Both the position numbers and the translations under genes were made by a program. The notes under the pieces are model-generated. The model was given only the letters and a program-made list of their open reading frames with translations, ran no database searches and was not told the DNA's origin. From Rubrivivax benzoatilyticus JA2 = ATCC BAA-35 (GTDB taxonomy: Bacteria > Pseudomonadota > Gammaproteobacteria > Burkholderiales > Burkholderiaceae_C), in the NCBI RefSeq assembly GCF_000190375.1, contig NZ_AEWG01000044.1, positions 1 to 43,528 on the forward strand: a stretch of 43,528 nt of DNA. Reading direction: 5' to 3'. Shown here in pieces: positions 1 to 11,346 of this stretch. Every line of letters begins with the position of its first letter. Position 1 is the first letter of the stretch.

Positions 1-2459
1 CGGCCGGGCTGGCTGTCGACGCCGACCTCGCCACCCATCAGCGTCGCCAGCTCGCGGCAGATCGACAGCCCCAGCCCGGTGCCGCCGAAGCGCCGCGTCG
101 TCGACTCGTCGGCCTGCGTGAACGGGCGGAACAGCCGGGCCTGCGTCGCCGGGTCGATGCCGGGGCCGGTGTCGTGCACCTCCAGCCGCACGCGGCCGGC
201 CGGCACGCGGCGCACCACGACACGCACGCCGCCCGCGGCGGTGAACTTCAGCGCGTTGCCGAGGAAGTTGGTGACGATCTGGCGCACCCGCAGCGGGTCG
301 CCGACGACGGTGCCGTCCAGCCCCGGGCCGATGTCGAAGTCCAGCGTCAGGCTGCGCGCCGCGGCCATCGTCGCGTAGACGCGCTGCGCGCCGTGCAGCA
401 GCTCGACCAGGTCGAAGGGCTCGCTGGCCAGCTCCATGCGCCCGGCCTCGATCTTGGAGACGTCCAGGATGTCCGAGACGATCGCCGCCAGCGACTGCGC
501 GCTCTCGGCGATGTGGTCCAGGTACTGCTGGCGCACCTGCTCGTCGAGCTGGGCGTCGCGGGCCAGCTTGGCGAGGTTGATCATGCCGTTGAGCGGGTTG
601 CGCAGCTCGTGGTTGGTGTTGGCCAGGAAGGCGCTCTTGGCGCGGCTGGCGGCCTCGGCGGCGTCGCGTGCGGCGGCCAGGCGGCGCTCGAACTCGCGCC
701 GCTCGGTGACGTCCTCGACGATCCAGACCGCACCGCCGCGCGCCGGGTCGACCGGGTCGACGGCCTTGACCACGAGCCGGGCCAGGAAGGTGCTGCCGTC
801 GCGGCGTTGGGCATGGCCCTCGATCTCCACCGGCTCGCCGCGGGCCAGCGCCGGCAGCGTGCCGCGGGCGATCTCGACGATCTCGTCGCTGCCCGGCCAG
901 ACCGCCGCCGCGGGGCGCTCGACGAGGCCGCCCGGCGGCCAGCCGAACATCTGCTCGAAACGCCGGTTGGCCATCATGAAGCGGCCGCCGCGTGTCACCG
1001 CGATGCCGATCGAGGCGTTGTCCAGGATCGCCTCGCGCTCGCGCCGGCTGCGTTCGGTCTCGGTGACGTCGCGTGCGTTGACGACGAGGTAGTCGTGGCC
1101 CTCGACGCTGAAGCGTGTGCCCGAGACCAGCACCGACAGCACGCGGCCGTCGCGGGCGCGGAAGTCCGCCGGCAGGTCGGTGGCGGTGCCGCTGCGCTGC
1201 ATCTGCTCGGCGAACTGGCGGCGCTGCTCGTCGTGCAGCCACAGGCCGAGCTCGATCGCGGTGCGGCCGACGACGTCGGCGGCGGCGAAACCGGTGGCGC
1301 GCACGAAGGTGTCGTTGGCCATCGTGAAGCGCCCGGTGCCCAGGTCGGTCAGCGTGATCAGCTCGGGGCTGCTGGCGAACAGGTGCGCCAGCACCGCCTC
1401 GGAGCGGCGCAGCGTCTGCTCTGCGGCCAGGCGCTCGGTGTCGTCGGCGTAGATCGACAGCGTCGCCGGGCCGCCCTCGGCCTCGATGCGCACCGAGATC
1501 GCGCGCACCGACAGGCGCTCGCCGCCGCGCGGCTGCAGGCGGAAGTCGGCGATCGTCAGCGCGGTGCCGACCGGTGCGCCCTCCAGTTCGTCGAAGCGGC
1601 GGCGCTCGCGCTCGCGCGATTCGCCGGCTTCGTAGGCGCCCAGCAGCTCGTGGCCGACCAGCGTCTCCAGCATGTCGCAGCCCAGCAGCACCAGCGCCGC
1701 CGGGTTGGCGTCGAGCACACGCCCGCGGCGGTGCAGCACCAGCGGCGTCGGGATGCGCGCGAACAGCTCCTCGCAGCGGGTCTCGGCGGCCGCCAGCGCG
1801 CGCCGCGCGTCCATCTCGGCCGAGACGTCGCGCGCGACGCCCCAGAAGCCGGCGAAGCCGCCACGTTCGTCACGCCGCGGCTCGCCGCTGACCAGCAGCG
1901 ACAGCGGCCGGCCGTCGGCACCCAGCCAGTGCACCAGCCGGTCGCGGAACGGGGCGCGGGCGTCGAGGTCGGCGCGCAGCAGGTCCAGGGTCTCGTCGTC
2001 GCACTGGAACTGCGGCAGCTCCCAGGGCAGGCGGCCCCGGGCCTCGGTGCCGGCCAGCGGGCTCGTGTCGCCGCGCTGGCGATAGGCGGCGACGAGGCGG
2101 TGCTCGGCGTCGAGCTCCCAGCAGACGTCGGAGGCCAGCTCGAGCAGCGTGCGCGCGCGGCGTTCGCCGGCGGCGGCGGCCTCGGCCAGCTGCAGCGCGC
2201 TGCCGCCCATCCGGCTGCCGGTGGCGGCGAGCAGCGCACCCAGGCCCAGCGCCAGGGCCAGCGGCACACGCAGTGCGGCGTCCAGCGGCAGCGGTGCGGC
2301 CAGTGCGGCCAGCGCCGCGGCCGCGCAGGCCAGGGCCGTGGCCCCGAGTGCACGGCGGCCGGCCTGCGTGCGCCGGCGCAGGCGCTCGGTGGTCGCGTCG
2401 CCGGCCGGACTGCGCTGCGACGCCGGCAGTGCGTGGTCTTCGGGCGGGCGCGTGACCAA
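1..2459 (-). CDS. Multi-PAS membrane sensor histidine kinase (3' end cut by window edge)
   Basis: Signal-transducing histidine kinase, probably inner-membrane. The reading frame continues past the left edge, so the C-terminus is missing. From the N-terminus I see a basic stretch, two hydrophobic segments rich in Ala/Leu (about residues 40-85), then four PAS-like sensor modules, several joined by the usual 'RDVTE' or 'EDVTER' linkers. A dimerisation/phosphoacceptor box NHELRNPLNGM follows, then an HATPase domain with N box (NFLGNALKF), G1 (DTGPGI), F box (PFTQAD) and G2 (GGTGLGLSI). The Rubrivivax lineage has many redox-sensing PAS kinases, but no ligand-binding residue is diagnostic here. The start is uncertain: I take a TTG 12 nt after the pyrF stop, because starting at the first ATG would remove the membrane segments. 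It follows pyrF directly, so co-transcription with purB-pyrF is likely. A receiver domain could lie beyond the edge. Confidence 0.85.
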   Translation of the reverse strand, partial: MVTRPPEDHALPASQRSPAGDATTERLRRRTQAGRRALGATALACAAAALAALAAPLPLDAALRVPLALALGLGALLAATGSRMGGSALQLAEAAAAGERRARTLLELASDVCWELDAEHRLVAAYRQRGDTSPLAGTEARGRLPWELPQFQCDDETLDLLRADLDARAPFRDRLVHWLGADGRPLSLLVSGEPRRDERGGFAGFWGVARDVSAEMDARRALAAAETRCEELFARIPTPLVLHRRGRVLDANPAALVLLGCDMLETLVGHELLGAYEAGESRERERRRFDELEGAPVGTALTIADFRLQPRGGERLSVRAISVRIEAEGGPATLSIYADDTERLAAEQTLRRSEAVLAHLFASSPELITLTDLGTGRFTMANDTFVRATGFAAADVVGRTAIELGLWLHDEQRRQFAEQMQRSGTATDLPADFRARDGRVLSVLVSGTRFSVEGHDYLVVNARDVTETERSRREREAILDNASIGIAVTRGGRFMMANRRFEQMFGWPPGGLVERPAAAVWPGSDEIVEIARGTLPALARGEPVEIEGHAQRRDGSTFLARLVVKAVDPVDPARGGAVWIVEDVTERREFERRLAAARDAAEAASRAKSAFLANTNHELRNPLNGMINLAKLARDAQLDEQVRQQYLDHIAESAQSLAAIVSDILDVSKIEAGRMELASEPFDLVELLHGAQRVYATMAAARSLTLDFDIGPGLDGTVVGDPLRVRQIVTNFLGNALKFTAAGGVRVVVRRVPAGRVRLEVHDTGPGIDPATQARLFRPFTQADESTTRRFGGTGLGLSICRELATLMGGEVGVDSQPG

Positions 2460-2471
2460 GGTGAGCCCTGG

Positions 2472-4723
<2,252 letters not shown>

Positions 4724-4749
4724 TCAAGGGGTATTGCAGATTCTAGGCC

Positions 4750-4763
4750 GTGTCCTGTGACAC
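4750..4763. other. Small inverted repeat between bchJ and purB
   Basis: Perfect 5-bp arms GTGTC/GACAC with a 4-nt spacer, in the 142-nt gap between the bchJ stop and the purB start. It may be a weak terminator for bchJ or an operator for purB; it has no T-tract and the stem is short. Confidence 0.25.
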
Positions 4764-4802
4764 CTTGCCGGCGTTTTCCGCGCCGGGCCGCGCATCAGGC
4801 GT

Positions 4803-5390
4803 CTACCAGGTCAGCTCGAAGCGGCACTCGGTGTCGCCGCAGGCCTCGCAGGCCACCTCGCGGGCCTGCGCATTGCGGTGCACGAGCACCGTGAAGAGGC
4901 GCTCGAAGGTGCCGGTGTAGAAGTCGCAGGCGGGCTCGTCGGCCTGCCAGCCGCGGCACAGCGGGTTGTCGCGGATCGTCAGCACGCAGGGGCGGCCGAC
5001 GACGTAGCTGAAGCGGCCGCTGCCGGCGAAGGTCCAGGAGTTGCGGCTGATCGCGGTGAGCAGCACGCGCGCGGCCAGCGGGGCCGGCATCAGCTTGAGC
5101 AGCACCTGCACCGGCTTGGGGATGCGCCGGGCGAGCAGGTAGTCGGCGGTGCGCACGCCGGCGGCGTGCGCGATCTCGCGCGCGGCCGCCGGGCCCAGCG
5201 ACTCGCGCAGCACGCCGTGCAGGCGGCGCACCTCCGCCTCGTCGACCATCGACTCCGGCGGGGCGGTCAGGTAGTTCACCAGGCCGGCACGGTCGAACAG
5301 CCGCCGCGTCAGGTCGGTGCCGACCCGCGAGGGCAGCACCTCCGCGACGCGGATGATGGCGTTCGGACCGATGCGCCCGGCGACGTTCAC
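4803..5390 (-). CDS. bchJ: BchJ, V4R-domain protein of bacteriochlorophyll synthesis
   Basis: 195-residue V4R (4-vinyl reductase) domain protein. BchJ was first named the 4-vinyl reductase of divinyl protochlorophyllide; later work in other purple bacteria assigned that reaction to BciA/BciB and left BchJ as a possible substrate carrier. The exact role is therefore open. The C-terminal half has the V4R features: aromatic-rich '[13 protein letters not shown]' and a terminal cysteine cluster ([11 protein letters not shown], about residues 183-193) that could bind metal. The GTG start overlaps the bchE stop (GTGA), which is why I prefer it and which implies coupled translation. Full length. The bchE-bchJ pairing is itself strong support for the call. 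Confidence 0.92.
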   Translation of the reverse strand: MNVAGRIGPNAIIRVAEVLPSRVGTDLTRRLFDRAGLVNYLTAPPESMVDEAEVRRLHGVLRESLGPAAAREIAHAAGVRTADYLLARRIPKPVQVLLKLMPAPLAARVLLTAISRNSWTFAGSGRFSYVVGRPCVLTIRDNPLCRGWQADEPACDFYTGTFERLFTVLVHRNAQAREVACEACGDTECRFELTW

Positions 5391-7054
5391 GACGCGCGCG
5401 CCTCCGTGGCGGCCTGCTGCTCTTCGGTCAGCTGCTCGGTGCCGCCGCCGCAGGCCATGGCCTTCGCCGCGATCTCGAAGTTCTCGTCGCCCTTGCGGCG
5501 CTTCATCTCGATCTTCGGGCCGTGCATCGTGACCCAGCCGTCGTCGACGCGCGACAGCGCGTCCGCGGTCTGGGCGTCGATGCGGCGCTCCTTGTCGAAG
5601 CTGAAGTTGACCACCTTCTTGGACTGCGGGCCCCAGTAGCCGACGCGGCCCAGGTCGTAGAACTTGCGTTCGAAACCGCTCTTCAGGAACGCCTTCAGGC
5701 AGCCCATCAGGTACTTGCGGCGCAGCTTGTCCTTCGTGAACGGGTACTGCAGGAACGCCTTGTTCATGAAGAACCGGCGGTAGTTGTTCATCACCCGGTC
5801 GAGCAGCTCGCCGCGGTCCATCGCGTCGGGCTTCATGATCGGGGTCACGAAGTTGTACTTCTCGAAGTCGAAGACCTCGACCTTGTCGCCCAGCTCCTGG
5901 AACAGGTCGGAGAACGGCCACGGCGTGTACATCGCCCAGTTGGCCATGTCCGGGTTCCAGTCGCGCGCCATCCGGTACGTCTCTTCCAGCGTCTCGGCGG
6001 TCTCGTTCTCGAGGCCGACGATGAACTGGGCTTCGGTGACGATGCCGTTGTCCTTCAGGAGCTGGATCGCGCGCTTGTTCTGCTCGATCGTGGTCTCCTT
6101 GTTGAACATGTCGAGCTTGAGCTGCGCGGCGGCCTCGGTGCCCAGCGAGACGTGGATCAGGCCGGCCTTGCGGAACAGCGGCAGCAGCTTCTCGTCGCGC
6201 AGGATGTCGGTGACGCGGGTGTTGATGCCCCACAGCACGCCGAGGTCGCGCTTGATCAGCTCTTCGCAGAACTCGATGAACTTCTTGCGGTGGATCGTCG
6301 GTTCCTCGTCGGCGAGGATGAAGAAGCCGACGTCGTGCTGCTTGACCAGGACCTCGATCTCGTCGACCACCTTCTTCGGGTCACGGATGCGGTAGTCGCG
6401 CCAGAACTTCCACTGGCTGCAGAACGAGCAGGTGAACGGGCAGCCGCGCGCGAAGTTCGGGATCGCGACGCGCTTGTTCATCGGGATGTAGATGTACTTG
6501 TCCCACTCGAGGATGCCCCAGTCCGGCGTGATGCGGTCCAGGTCCTCGATCGGCGGCTCGGCCGGCGTGGCGACCACCTTGCCGTCCGGCGTCGCGAAGG
6601 CGATGCCGTTGACGCAGTTGCGGTCGGCCATGAAGCGGCCCTGGTCGACGGCGGTGACCAGGTTCAGCATGACCTGCTCGCCTTCGCCGCGCACGATGGC
6701 GTCGATCCACGGCGCTTCCTTGAGCACCTGCGGATACATGAACGTGCCGTGGATGCCGCCGAGCACCGTGACGATGTCGGGGTTCACTTCCTTGACGATC
6801 TGCAGCGTGCGCTCGGCCTTGTAGATCGCCGGGGTGATCGCGGTGCAGCCGACGATGTCGGGCTTGAGCGTCGTGATCTTCTCGCGGACCTGGTCTTCGC
6901 TCAGGTCGTTGGTCATCGCGTCGACGAAGATGACGTCCGTGTAGCCGCCCGCCTTGAGGTAGCCAGCCAGGTACGCCACCCACGCGGGAGGCCAGTTGCC
7001 GGCGATCTCGGCACCGCCGGAGTGATAGTTGGGGTGGATGAACAGCACACGCAT
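5387..7054 (-). CDS. bchE: Anaerobic Mg-protoporphyrin IX monomethyl ester cyclase
   Basis: Forms the isocyclic E ring of bacteriochlorophyll without oxygen, taking oxygen from water; needs cobalamin and a 4Fe-4S cluster with SAM. Residues 1-140 form the B12-binding-like Rossmann domain (start [10 protein letters not shown], 'VLGGIHGTF' near 100). The radical SAM domain has the CxxxCxxC motif at C205, C209 and C212 (GCPFTCSFC). The 555-residue length is normal for BchE. A good GAGGAG ribosome site lies just before the ATG. Purple betaproteobacteria such as Rubrivivax gelatinosus carry both BchE and the aerobic AcsF; only BchE is in this window. It begins the bchEJ operon and is divergent from a BMP-family gene. 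Confidence 0.97.
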   Translation of the reverse strand: MRVLFIHPNYHSGGAEIAGNWPPAWVAYLAGYLKAGGYTDVIFVDAMTNDLSEDQVREKITTLKPDIVGCTAITPAIYKAERTLQIVKEVNPDIVTVLGGIHGTFMYPQVLKEAPWIDAIVRGEGEQVMLNLVTAVDQGRFMADRNCVNGIAFATPDGKVVATPAEPPIEDLDRITPDWGILEWDKYIYIPMNKRVAIPNFARGCPFTCSFCSQWKFWRDYRIRDPKKVVDEIEVLVKQHDVGFFILADEEPTIHRKKFIEFCEELIKRDLGVLWGINTRVTDILRDEKLLPLFRKAGLIHVSLGTEAAAQLKLDMFNKETTIEQNKRAIQLLKDNGIVTEAQFIVGLENETAETLEETYRMARDWNPDMANWAMYTPWPFSDLFQELGDKVEVFDFEKYNFVTPIMKPDAMDRGELLDRVMNNYRRFFMNKAFLQYPFTKDKLRRKYLMGCLKAFLKSGFERKFYDLGRVGYWGPQSKKVVNFSFDKERRIDAQTADALSRVDDGWVTMHGPKIEMKRRKGDENFEIAAKAMACGGGTEQLTEEQQAATEARAS

Positions 7055-7111
7055 GGAAACGGCTCCTCGCGATTCGGACTCGCACGGTAGGCGGGCACCC
7101 TGATTTCAGTT

Positions 7112-7125
7112 TTGCCCTAAGTCAA
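7112..7125 (-). promoter_or_regulatory. Weak FNR-like site upstream of bchE
   Basis: On the minus strand TTGAC-N4-GGCAA lies 58 nt before the bchE ATG. It matches the FNR consensus TTGAT-N4-ATCAA at 4 of 5 and 3 of 5 positions. Oxygen-dependent control of bchE by an FNR-type regulator is known in purple bacteria, so the location is sensible, but the match is poor. Confidence 0.3.
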
Positions 7126-7144
7126 TGACGCGCGACAGTCGCAC

Positions 7145-7162
7145 TGACAACCCAGCCTGACA
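7145..7162. promoter_or_regulatory. PpsR/CrtJ-like half-matched operator upstream of bchE
   Basis: The 18-mer reads TGA-N12-ACA, one base away from the PpsR/CrtJ consensus TGT-N12-ACA. TGTC/GACA words are clustered around it (7134-7162). PpsR represses photosynthesis genes in purple bacteria. Suggestive by position only. Confidence 0.3.
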
Positions 7163-7254
7163 CTCTTGGCGGCCGTCAAGTGCGTCAAGGCATGGCCCTT
7201 GCTAAAGTGGGCCGGTTGTCGTCGTCACATACCGATACAGCCCCAGGAGCCCTG

Positions 7255-8244
7255 ATGAAGATCACCCGCCGCATCACCCTGCTCGCCGCCGCTTCGCTGG
7301 CGGCCGCCGTCGCCGTCCCGGCCTTCGCGCAAACCAAGCTGAAGGTCGCCGCCATCTACACCGTGCCGGTCGAGCAGCAGTGGGTGAGCCGCATCGACAA
7401 GGCGCTGAAGGCCGCCGCGGCGCGTGGCGAGGTCGAGTACGTGTTCAGCGAGAACGTCGCCAACGCCGACTACGAGCGTGTGATGCGCCAGTACGCCGAA
7501 GCCGGCAACGTGCTGATCGTCGGCGAGTCCTTCGCCGTCGAGACCGCCGCGCGCAAGGTCGCCAAGGACTACCCGAAGGTCGCCTTCCTGATGGGCAGCT
7601 CGGGCAAGCCGCAGGCGCCGAACTTCGGCGTCTTCGACAACTACATCCAGGAGCCGGCCTACCTCACCGGCATGATCGCCGCCGGCATGAGCAAGAGCGG
7701 CAAGATCGGCATGGTCGGCGGCTACCCGATCCCCGAGGTCAACCGCCTGATGAACGCCTTCATCGCCGGCGCCAAGGAAGTGAACCCGAAGGTCGAGTTC
7801 TCGATCAGCTTCATCAACAGCTGGTTCGACCCGCCGAAGGCCAAGGAAGCCGCCTTCGCGATGATCGACAAGGGCGCCGACGTGATGTACGCCGAGCGTT
7901 TCGGCGTCAGCGACGCCGCCAAGGAGCGCAAGGTGCTGGCGATCGGCAACGTCATCAACACCCAGGCCCAGTACCCCGACACGGTGGTCGCCTCGGCGCT
8001 GTGGAACATGGAGCCGACGATCGACGCCGCGCTCAAGGCGGTGAAGGCCGGCGCCTTCAAGGCCGAGGACTACGGCCGCTACTCGACGATGAAGTTCAAG
8101 GGCTCCGAGCTGTCGCCGCTGGGCACGTTCGCGAAGAAGGTCCCGGCCGACCTCGTCGCCAAGGTCCAGGCCAAGGAGAAGGCCATCCTCGACGGCAGCT
8201 TCGTCGTCAAGGTCGACGACAGCCAGCCCAAGGCCGGCAAGTGA
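7255..8244 (+). CDS. BMP-family nucleoside/nucleobase ABC substrate-binding protein (paralogue 1)
   Basis: Periplasmic binding protein of the BMP/PnrA family, whose characterised members bind nucleosides. 329 residues with a clear Sec signal peptide (MKITRRITLLAAASLAAAV..., cleavage after AFA near residue 25). The mature part has the type I fold: 'AAIYTVPVEQQWVSRI' in place of the DKSFN motif of the other two paralogues here, then 'DNYIQEPAYLTGMIAAGMSKSGKIGMVGG', typical of the family. The ATG is chosen because AGGAG lies 5 nt upstream and it begins the signal peptide. The ABC ATPase and permeases that probably serve it lie 1.6 kb downstream on the same strand, beyond two unrelated genes. The divergent sequence motif suggests a ligand different from the other two BMP proteins. 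Confidence 0.93.
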   Translation: MKITRRITLLAAASLAAAVAVPAFAQTKLKVAAIYTVPVEQQWVSRIDKALKAAAARGEVEYVFSENVANADYERVMRQYAEAGNVLIVGESFAVETAARKVAKDYPKVAFLMGSSGKPQAPNFGVFDNYIQEPAYLTGMIAAGMSKSGKIGMVGGYPIPEVNRLMNAFIAGAKEVNPKVEFSISFINSWFDPPKAKEAAFAMIDKGADVMYAERFGVSDAAKERKVLAIGNVINTQAQYPDTVVASALWNMEPTIDAALKAVKAGAFKAEDYGRYSTMKFKGSELSPLGTFAKKVPADLVAKVQAKEKAILDGSFVVKVDDSQPKAGK

Positions 8245-8250
8245 CGCGGC

Positions 8251-8276
8251 CCGGGGGAACCGCCTGGTTCCCCCGG
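8251..8276 (+). terminator. Hairpin after BMP paralogue 1
   Basis: Perfect 11-bp stem (CCGGGGGAACC with GGTTCCCCCGG) and a GCCT loop, starting 7 nt after the stop codon. No T-run follows, so it may act with Rho or as an mRNA-stabilising hairpin that gives more binding protein than downstream products. Confidence 0.6.
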
Positions 8277-8366
8277 CGCGTTCGCGCTTAGCATGCCGCC
8301 CGGGCGCACGACGCCCGCCCGCGGGCTCACGCCCCCTCTCGCCAACAAGACGAAGAAGCGCCTTCC

Positions 8367-8795
8367 ATGACCCGTGCCCTGCTCTGTGCCGCCGTTCTCG
8401 CCGTCGCCGCGCCGTTCGCGTCGGCCGCCACCGCCCCGACCTACGACATCGAGGACTTCTCGACCGCCGCGCTGATCGACAAGCCGACCGTGATGGCGGC
8501 CTGGAAGGAGGCGCTGCCCACCGAGCGCCTGGTCAAGCTCTACCCGAAAGCCAAGTGGGGTTTCCTCAGCCAGGTCGAGGGCGGCGTCGTCGACGGCAAG
8601 CTGTGTGTCGTCACCGCGCGCGTGACGCTGCTGCCCAAGACCTCGCCGACGCGGCGTTTCGTCTGGGAGCCGGCCAAGAGCTCGACGGTCTTCGACGGCC
8701 GCCCGGTCGCCTCGGCCGCCGAGTGCAGCGCGCTGGCGCAGGACCGGCTGAAGGACGCGCTGCGTTCGCTGGTCTCCAGCCTGGTCAAGAGCTGA
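8367..8795 (+). CDS. Small secreted protein of unknown function
   Basis: 142 residues, not recognised. A signal peptide is clear (MTRALLCAAVLAVAAPFASA, cleavage near 20). The mature part is mixed alpha/beta in look, without repeats or a metal motif; it has two cysteines (about C70 and C112) that could form a disulphide. The text 'VVTARVTLLPKTSPTRRFVW' suggests a beta-rich core. It sits 122 nt after the BMP gene and before a convergent DUF3667 gene, so it may be co-transcribed with the BMP gene past the hairpin. Function unknown; it is probably periplasmic. Confidence 0.8.
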   Translation: MTRALLCAAVLAVAAPFASAATAPTYDIEDFSTAALIDKPTVMAAWKEALPTERLVKLYPKAKWGFLSQVEGGVVDGKLCVVTARVTLLPKTSPTRRFVWEPAKSSTVFDGRPVASAAECSALAQDRLKDALRSLVSSLVKS

Positions 8796-8802
8796 GCCTG
8801 GA

Positions 8803-8828
8803 CGCAGGACGCCGGAAGGCGTTCTGCG
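8803..8828 (+). terminator. Hairpin after the small secreted protein
   Basis: 11-bp stem with one G-T pair (CGCAGGACGCC with GGCGTTCTGCG) and a GGAA tetraloop, 8 nt after the stop codon, between convergent genes. No T-tract. Confidence 0.5.
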
Positions 8829-8888
8829 CCTGCCGAAGGCCCTCGCGCGACTGCACGCACGAGGGCTGAGGTCCGGAGCGCCGCGGCC

Positions 8889-9842
8889 TCAGGCCAGCAG
8901 CGCCCACAGCGCCGCGAACATGGTCGCGGTGACCAGCGTCGTGAAGTAGAACGTCGCCAGGACGCTGGCGCGCAGCGCCTGCGTCCACCAGCGGCCGCCG
9001 TAGACGCGGCGCAGCGCCAGCCAGGTGTAGACCGGCACGGCCAGCCACGCCACGAGCTGCAGGCCGCCCAGCGGCAGCAGCGTCACGCCCAGCATCAGGA
9101 ACCAGAACGCGTGCAGGTGCAGCGCGAAGACGAGGTGCTCGGTGTAGCGCAGCCGCCGGTTGCGGTAGGCGATCGCCAGCCCGGCCGCGAAACACGGCAG
9201 CAGCACGAACATCATCGGGCCGACGGCGTCGGTCAGCCGGGCCTTGAGCCCGCTCGTGTCGTTGGCCAGCGCCGCCGGCCCGATGCCCAGGCGCTGCTCC
9301 AGCCGCTTGCAGACCGCCGCCGGCACGTTGCGGCACTCGAAGCCCTCGCCGCCCGGCTTGATGCCGACCTGCATGCTGGCGCCGCCGACGCTGAGCTCGA
9401 TCTTCGGCGTCTCGCCCTTGTCGACCTGCAGCGCCGGTTGTGGCGTGCTGGGGTCGAGCAGCGTGGACACACGCACCGCCAGCAGCACCAGCACGCTGAT
9501 CGTCAGGTACAGCCGCAGCGGCAGCACGTAGTGCTTGCGCCGGCCGCGCAGGTACTGGCGCGTCAGCTCGCCTGGGCGGCGCAGCAGCAGCGCCAGCGTG
9601 CGCCACATCGCGCCTTCGGTCGACAGGTAGGCGCCGCCGAACTGCTGCACGAACTCGCCGACGGTCGGCGCACGCACCCGCGTCTCCTGGCCGCAGTGCG
9701 GGCAGAACTTGGGTGTCGGCTCGGGCAGCGGCTGCTCGCAGTTGGGGCAGGAGTCCAGGATGTGTGGTTCAGGTGGCGGGCGGCCGTGATGGTAGCGGCC
9801 GCCCCGGCGCCCGCCCGGGCTGGCGCGCTTCGTGCGTGACAA
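8889..9842 (-). CDS. DUF3667-like membrane protein with N-terminal zinc ribbon
   Basis: Inner-membrane protein of unknown function. An N-terminal double CxxC zinc ribbon (CPNCEQPLPEPTPKFCPHCG) is followed by the conserved 'FVQQFGGAYLSTEGAMWRTLALLLRRPGELTRQYLRGRRKHYVLPLRLY' type region that marks the DUF3667 family, a first hydrophobic helix, a roughly 100-residue periplasmic-looking loop, and four more membrane helices to the C-terminus. The start is uncertain: no ATG precedes the zinc ribbon in frame. TTG at 9842 is the only standard-type codon I see near, leaving only 7 nt to the divergent ABC gene; a start nearer 9760 is possible. It separates the BMP gene from its presumed transporter, so the neighbourhood may be accidental. 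Confidence 0.82.
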   Translation of the reverse strand: MSRTKRASPGGRRGGRYHHGRPPPEPHILDSCPNCEQPLPEPTPKFCPHCGQETRVRAPTVGEFVQQFGGAYLSTEGAMWRTLALLLRRPGELTRQYLRGRRKHYVLPLRLYLTISVLVLLAVRVSTLLDPSTPQPALQVDKGETPKIELSVGGASMQVGIKPGGEGFECRNVPAAVCKRLEQRLGIGPAALANDTSGLKARLTDAVGPMMFVLLPCFAAGLAIAYRNRRLRYTEHLVFALHLHAFWFLMLGVTLLPLGGLQLVAWLAVPVYTWLALRRVYGGRWWTQALRASVLATFYFTTLVTATMFAALWALLA

Positions 9843-9849
9843 TCCGCCG

Positions 9850-11346
9850 ATGTCTGCGAGTCCCCCGGTCCTGCGCCTGAAGGGCGTCACCAAACGCTTC
9901 GGCCCCCTGGTCGCCAACGACGGCATCTCGCTGGATCTGGACCGCGGCGAGGTGCTCGCGCTGCTCGGCGAGAACGGCGCCGGCAAGAGCACGCTGGTGT
10001 CCATCCTCTTCGGCCATTACGTCGCCGACGAAGGCTCGATCGAAGTCGACGGCCGCACGCTGCCGCCGGGCCAGCCCAAGGCGGCGCTGGCCGCCGGCAT
10101 CGGCATGGTGCACCAGCACTTCACGCTGGCCGACAACCTCAGCGTGCTCGACAACGTGATGCTCGGCACCGAGCCGCTGTGGCAGCCGTTCACGCGCCGC
10201 GGCGACTGGCGCCGCCGCCTGCTCGACGCGGCGCAGCGTTTCGGCCTGCAGGTCGACCCCGACGCGCGCATCGCCGACCTGTCGGTGGGCGAGCGCCAGC
10301 GCGTCGAGATCCTGAAGGCCCTGGTGCGCGGCGCACGCATCCTGATCCTCGACGAGCCGACCGCGGTGCTGACGCCCCAGGAGAGCGAGTCGCTGTTCGC
10401 GACGCTGGCGCAGATGGTCGCCGACGGGCTGTCGATCATCTTCATCAGCCACAAGCTCGACGAGGTGCTGCGCGTCAGCGACCGCATCGCCGTGCTGCGC
10501 GGCGGCAAGCTGATCGCCGTGCTGCCGGCCGAAGGCGCGAGCAAGTCCGACCTCGCCGAGGCGATGGTCGGCCGCAGCGTCGCCCCGGCGGTGAAGACAC
10601 GCCACGAGCCCGGCCCCGTCGTCTGCGAGCTGCCCGGCACGACGCTCTCGATCCGCGCCGGCGAGGTCTTCGCGGTCGCCGGTGTCGCCGGCAACGGCCA
10701 GCAGGCGCTGGCCGAGGCGCTGTGCGGCGAACACGCGCCGCCCGGTGGCGCCGTGCGGCTGGACGGCCGCGAACTGCCGGCCGCGCCGCGGCGTTTCGTC
10801 GAAGCCGGCGTCGCGCGCATCCCCGAGGACCGCCACGCCGTCGGCGTCGTCGGCGACCTGCCGATCTGGGAGAACGCGGTGCTCGAGCGCCACGCCAGCC
10901 CGGCTTTCGCGCGCTGGGGCGTCGTGCGCCGCGGCGCCGCCCGCGCCTTCGCGCGCCAGGTCGTCGAACGTTTCGACGTGCGCGGCGGCGGCCTGGACAC
11001 GACGACGCGCTCGCTGTCCGGCGGCAACATGCAGAAGCTGATCCTCGGCCGCGCGCTGCTGGGCAGCGGCACGACGCCGCGGCTGGTCGTCGCCAACCAG
11101 CCGACCTGGGGCCTGGACGTCGGCGCCGTCGCCTACGTGCACCAGCAGCTGCTCGACGCCTGCGCCGCCGGCGCCGCGGTGCTGCTGATCAGCGAGGACC
11201 TGGACGAGATCTTCGCGCTCGCCGACCGCGTCGCCGTGATCTGCCACGGCGTGCTCGGCGCGCCGCGCGCGGCCGCCGACTGGACGCTGGCCGACATCGG
11301 CCTGGCGATGGCCGGTGCCGGCCGGGAGGTGGCACATGCGGCTTGA
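9850..11346 (+). CDS. Nucleoside ABC transporter ATPase with two nucleotide-binding domains (system 1)
   Basis: Energises import for a BMP-type nucleoside transporter. Both ABC domains are in one 498-residue chain, as in NupO/RbsA-type proteins. NBD1 has Walker A GENGAGKST at 40-48, signature 'LSVGERQRVEILKAL' and Walker B 'ILILDEPTAVLTPQE'. NBD2 keeps a signature (LSGGNMQKLIL) but its Walker A is degenerate (GVAGNGQQAL), which is normal in this class. I start at ATG (MSASPPVLRLKGV) rather than the GTG 18 nt earlier. It overlaps the next permease by 11 nt with a GGGAGG ribosome site inside the coding end, so the three genes form a tight operon. The likely binding protein is paralogue 1 upstream. 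Confidence 0.94.
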   Translation: MSASPPVLRLKGVTKRFGPLVANDGISLDLDRGEVLALLGENGAGKSTLVSILFGHYVADEGSIEVDGRTLPPGQPKAALAAGIGMVHQHFTLADNLSVLDNVMLGTEPLWQPFTRRGDWRRRLLDAAQRFGLQVDPDARIADLSVGERQRVEILKALVRGARILILDEPTAVLTPQESESLFATLAQMVADGLSIIFISHKLDEVLRVSDRIAVLRGGKLIAVLPAEGASKSDLAEAMVGRSVAPAVKTRHEPGPVVCELPGTTLSIRAGEVFAVAGVAGNGQQALAEALCGEHAPPGGAVRLDGRELPAAPRRFVEAGVARIPEDRHAVGVVGDLPIWENAVLERHASPAFARWGVVRRGAARAFARQVVERFDVRGGGLDTTTRSLSGGNMQKLILGRALLGSGTTPRLVVANQPTWGLDVGAVAYVHQQLLDACAAGAAVLLISEDLDEIFALADRVAVICHGVLGAPRAAADWTLADIGLAMAGAGREVAHAA

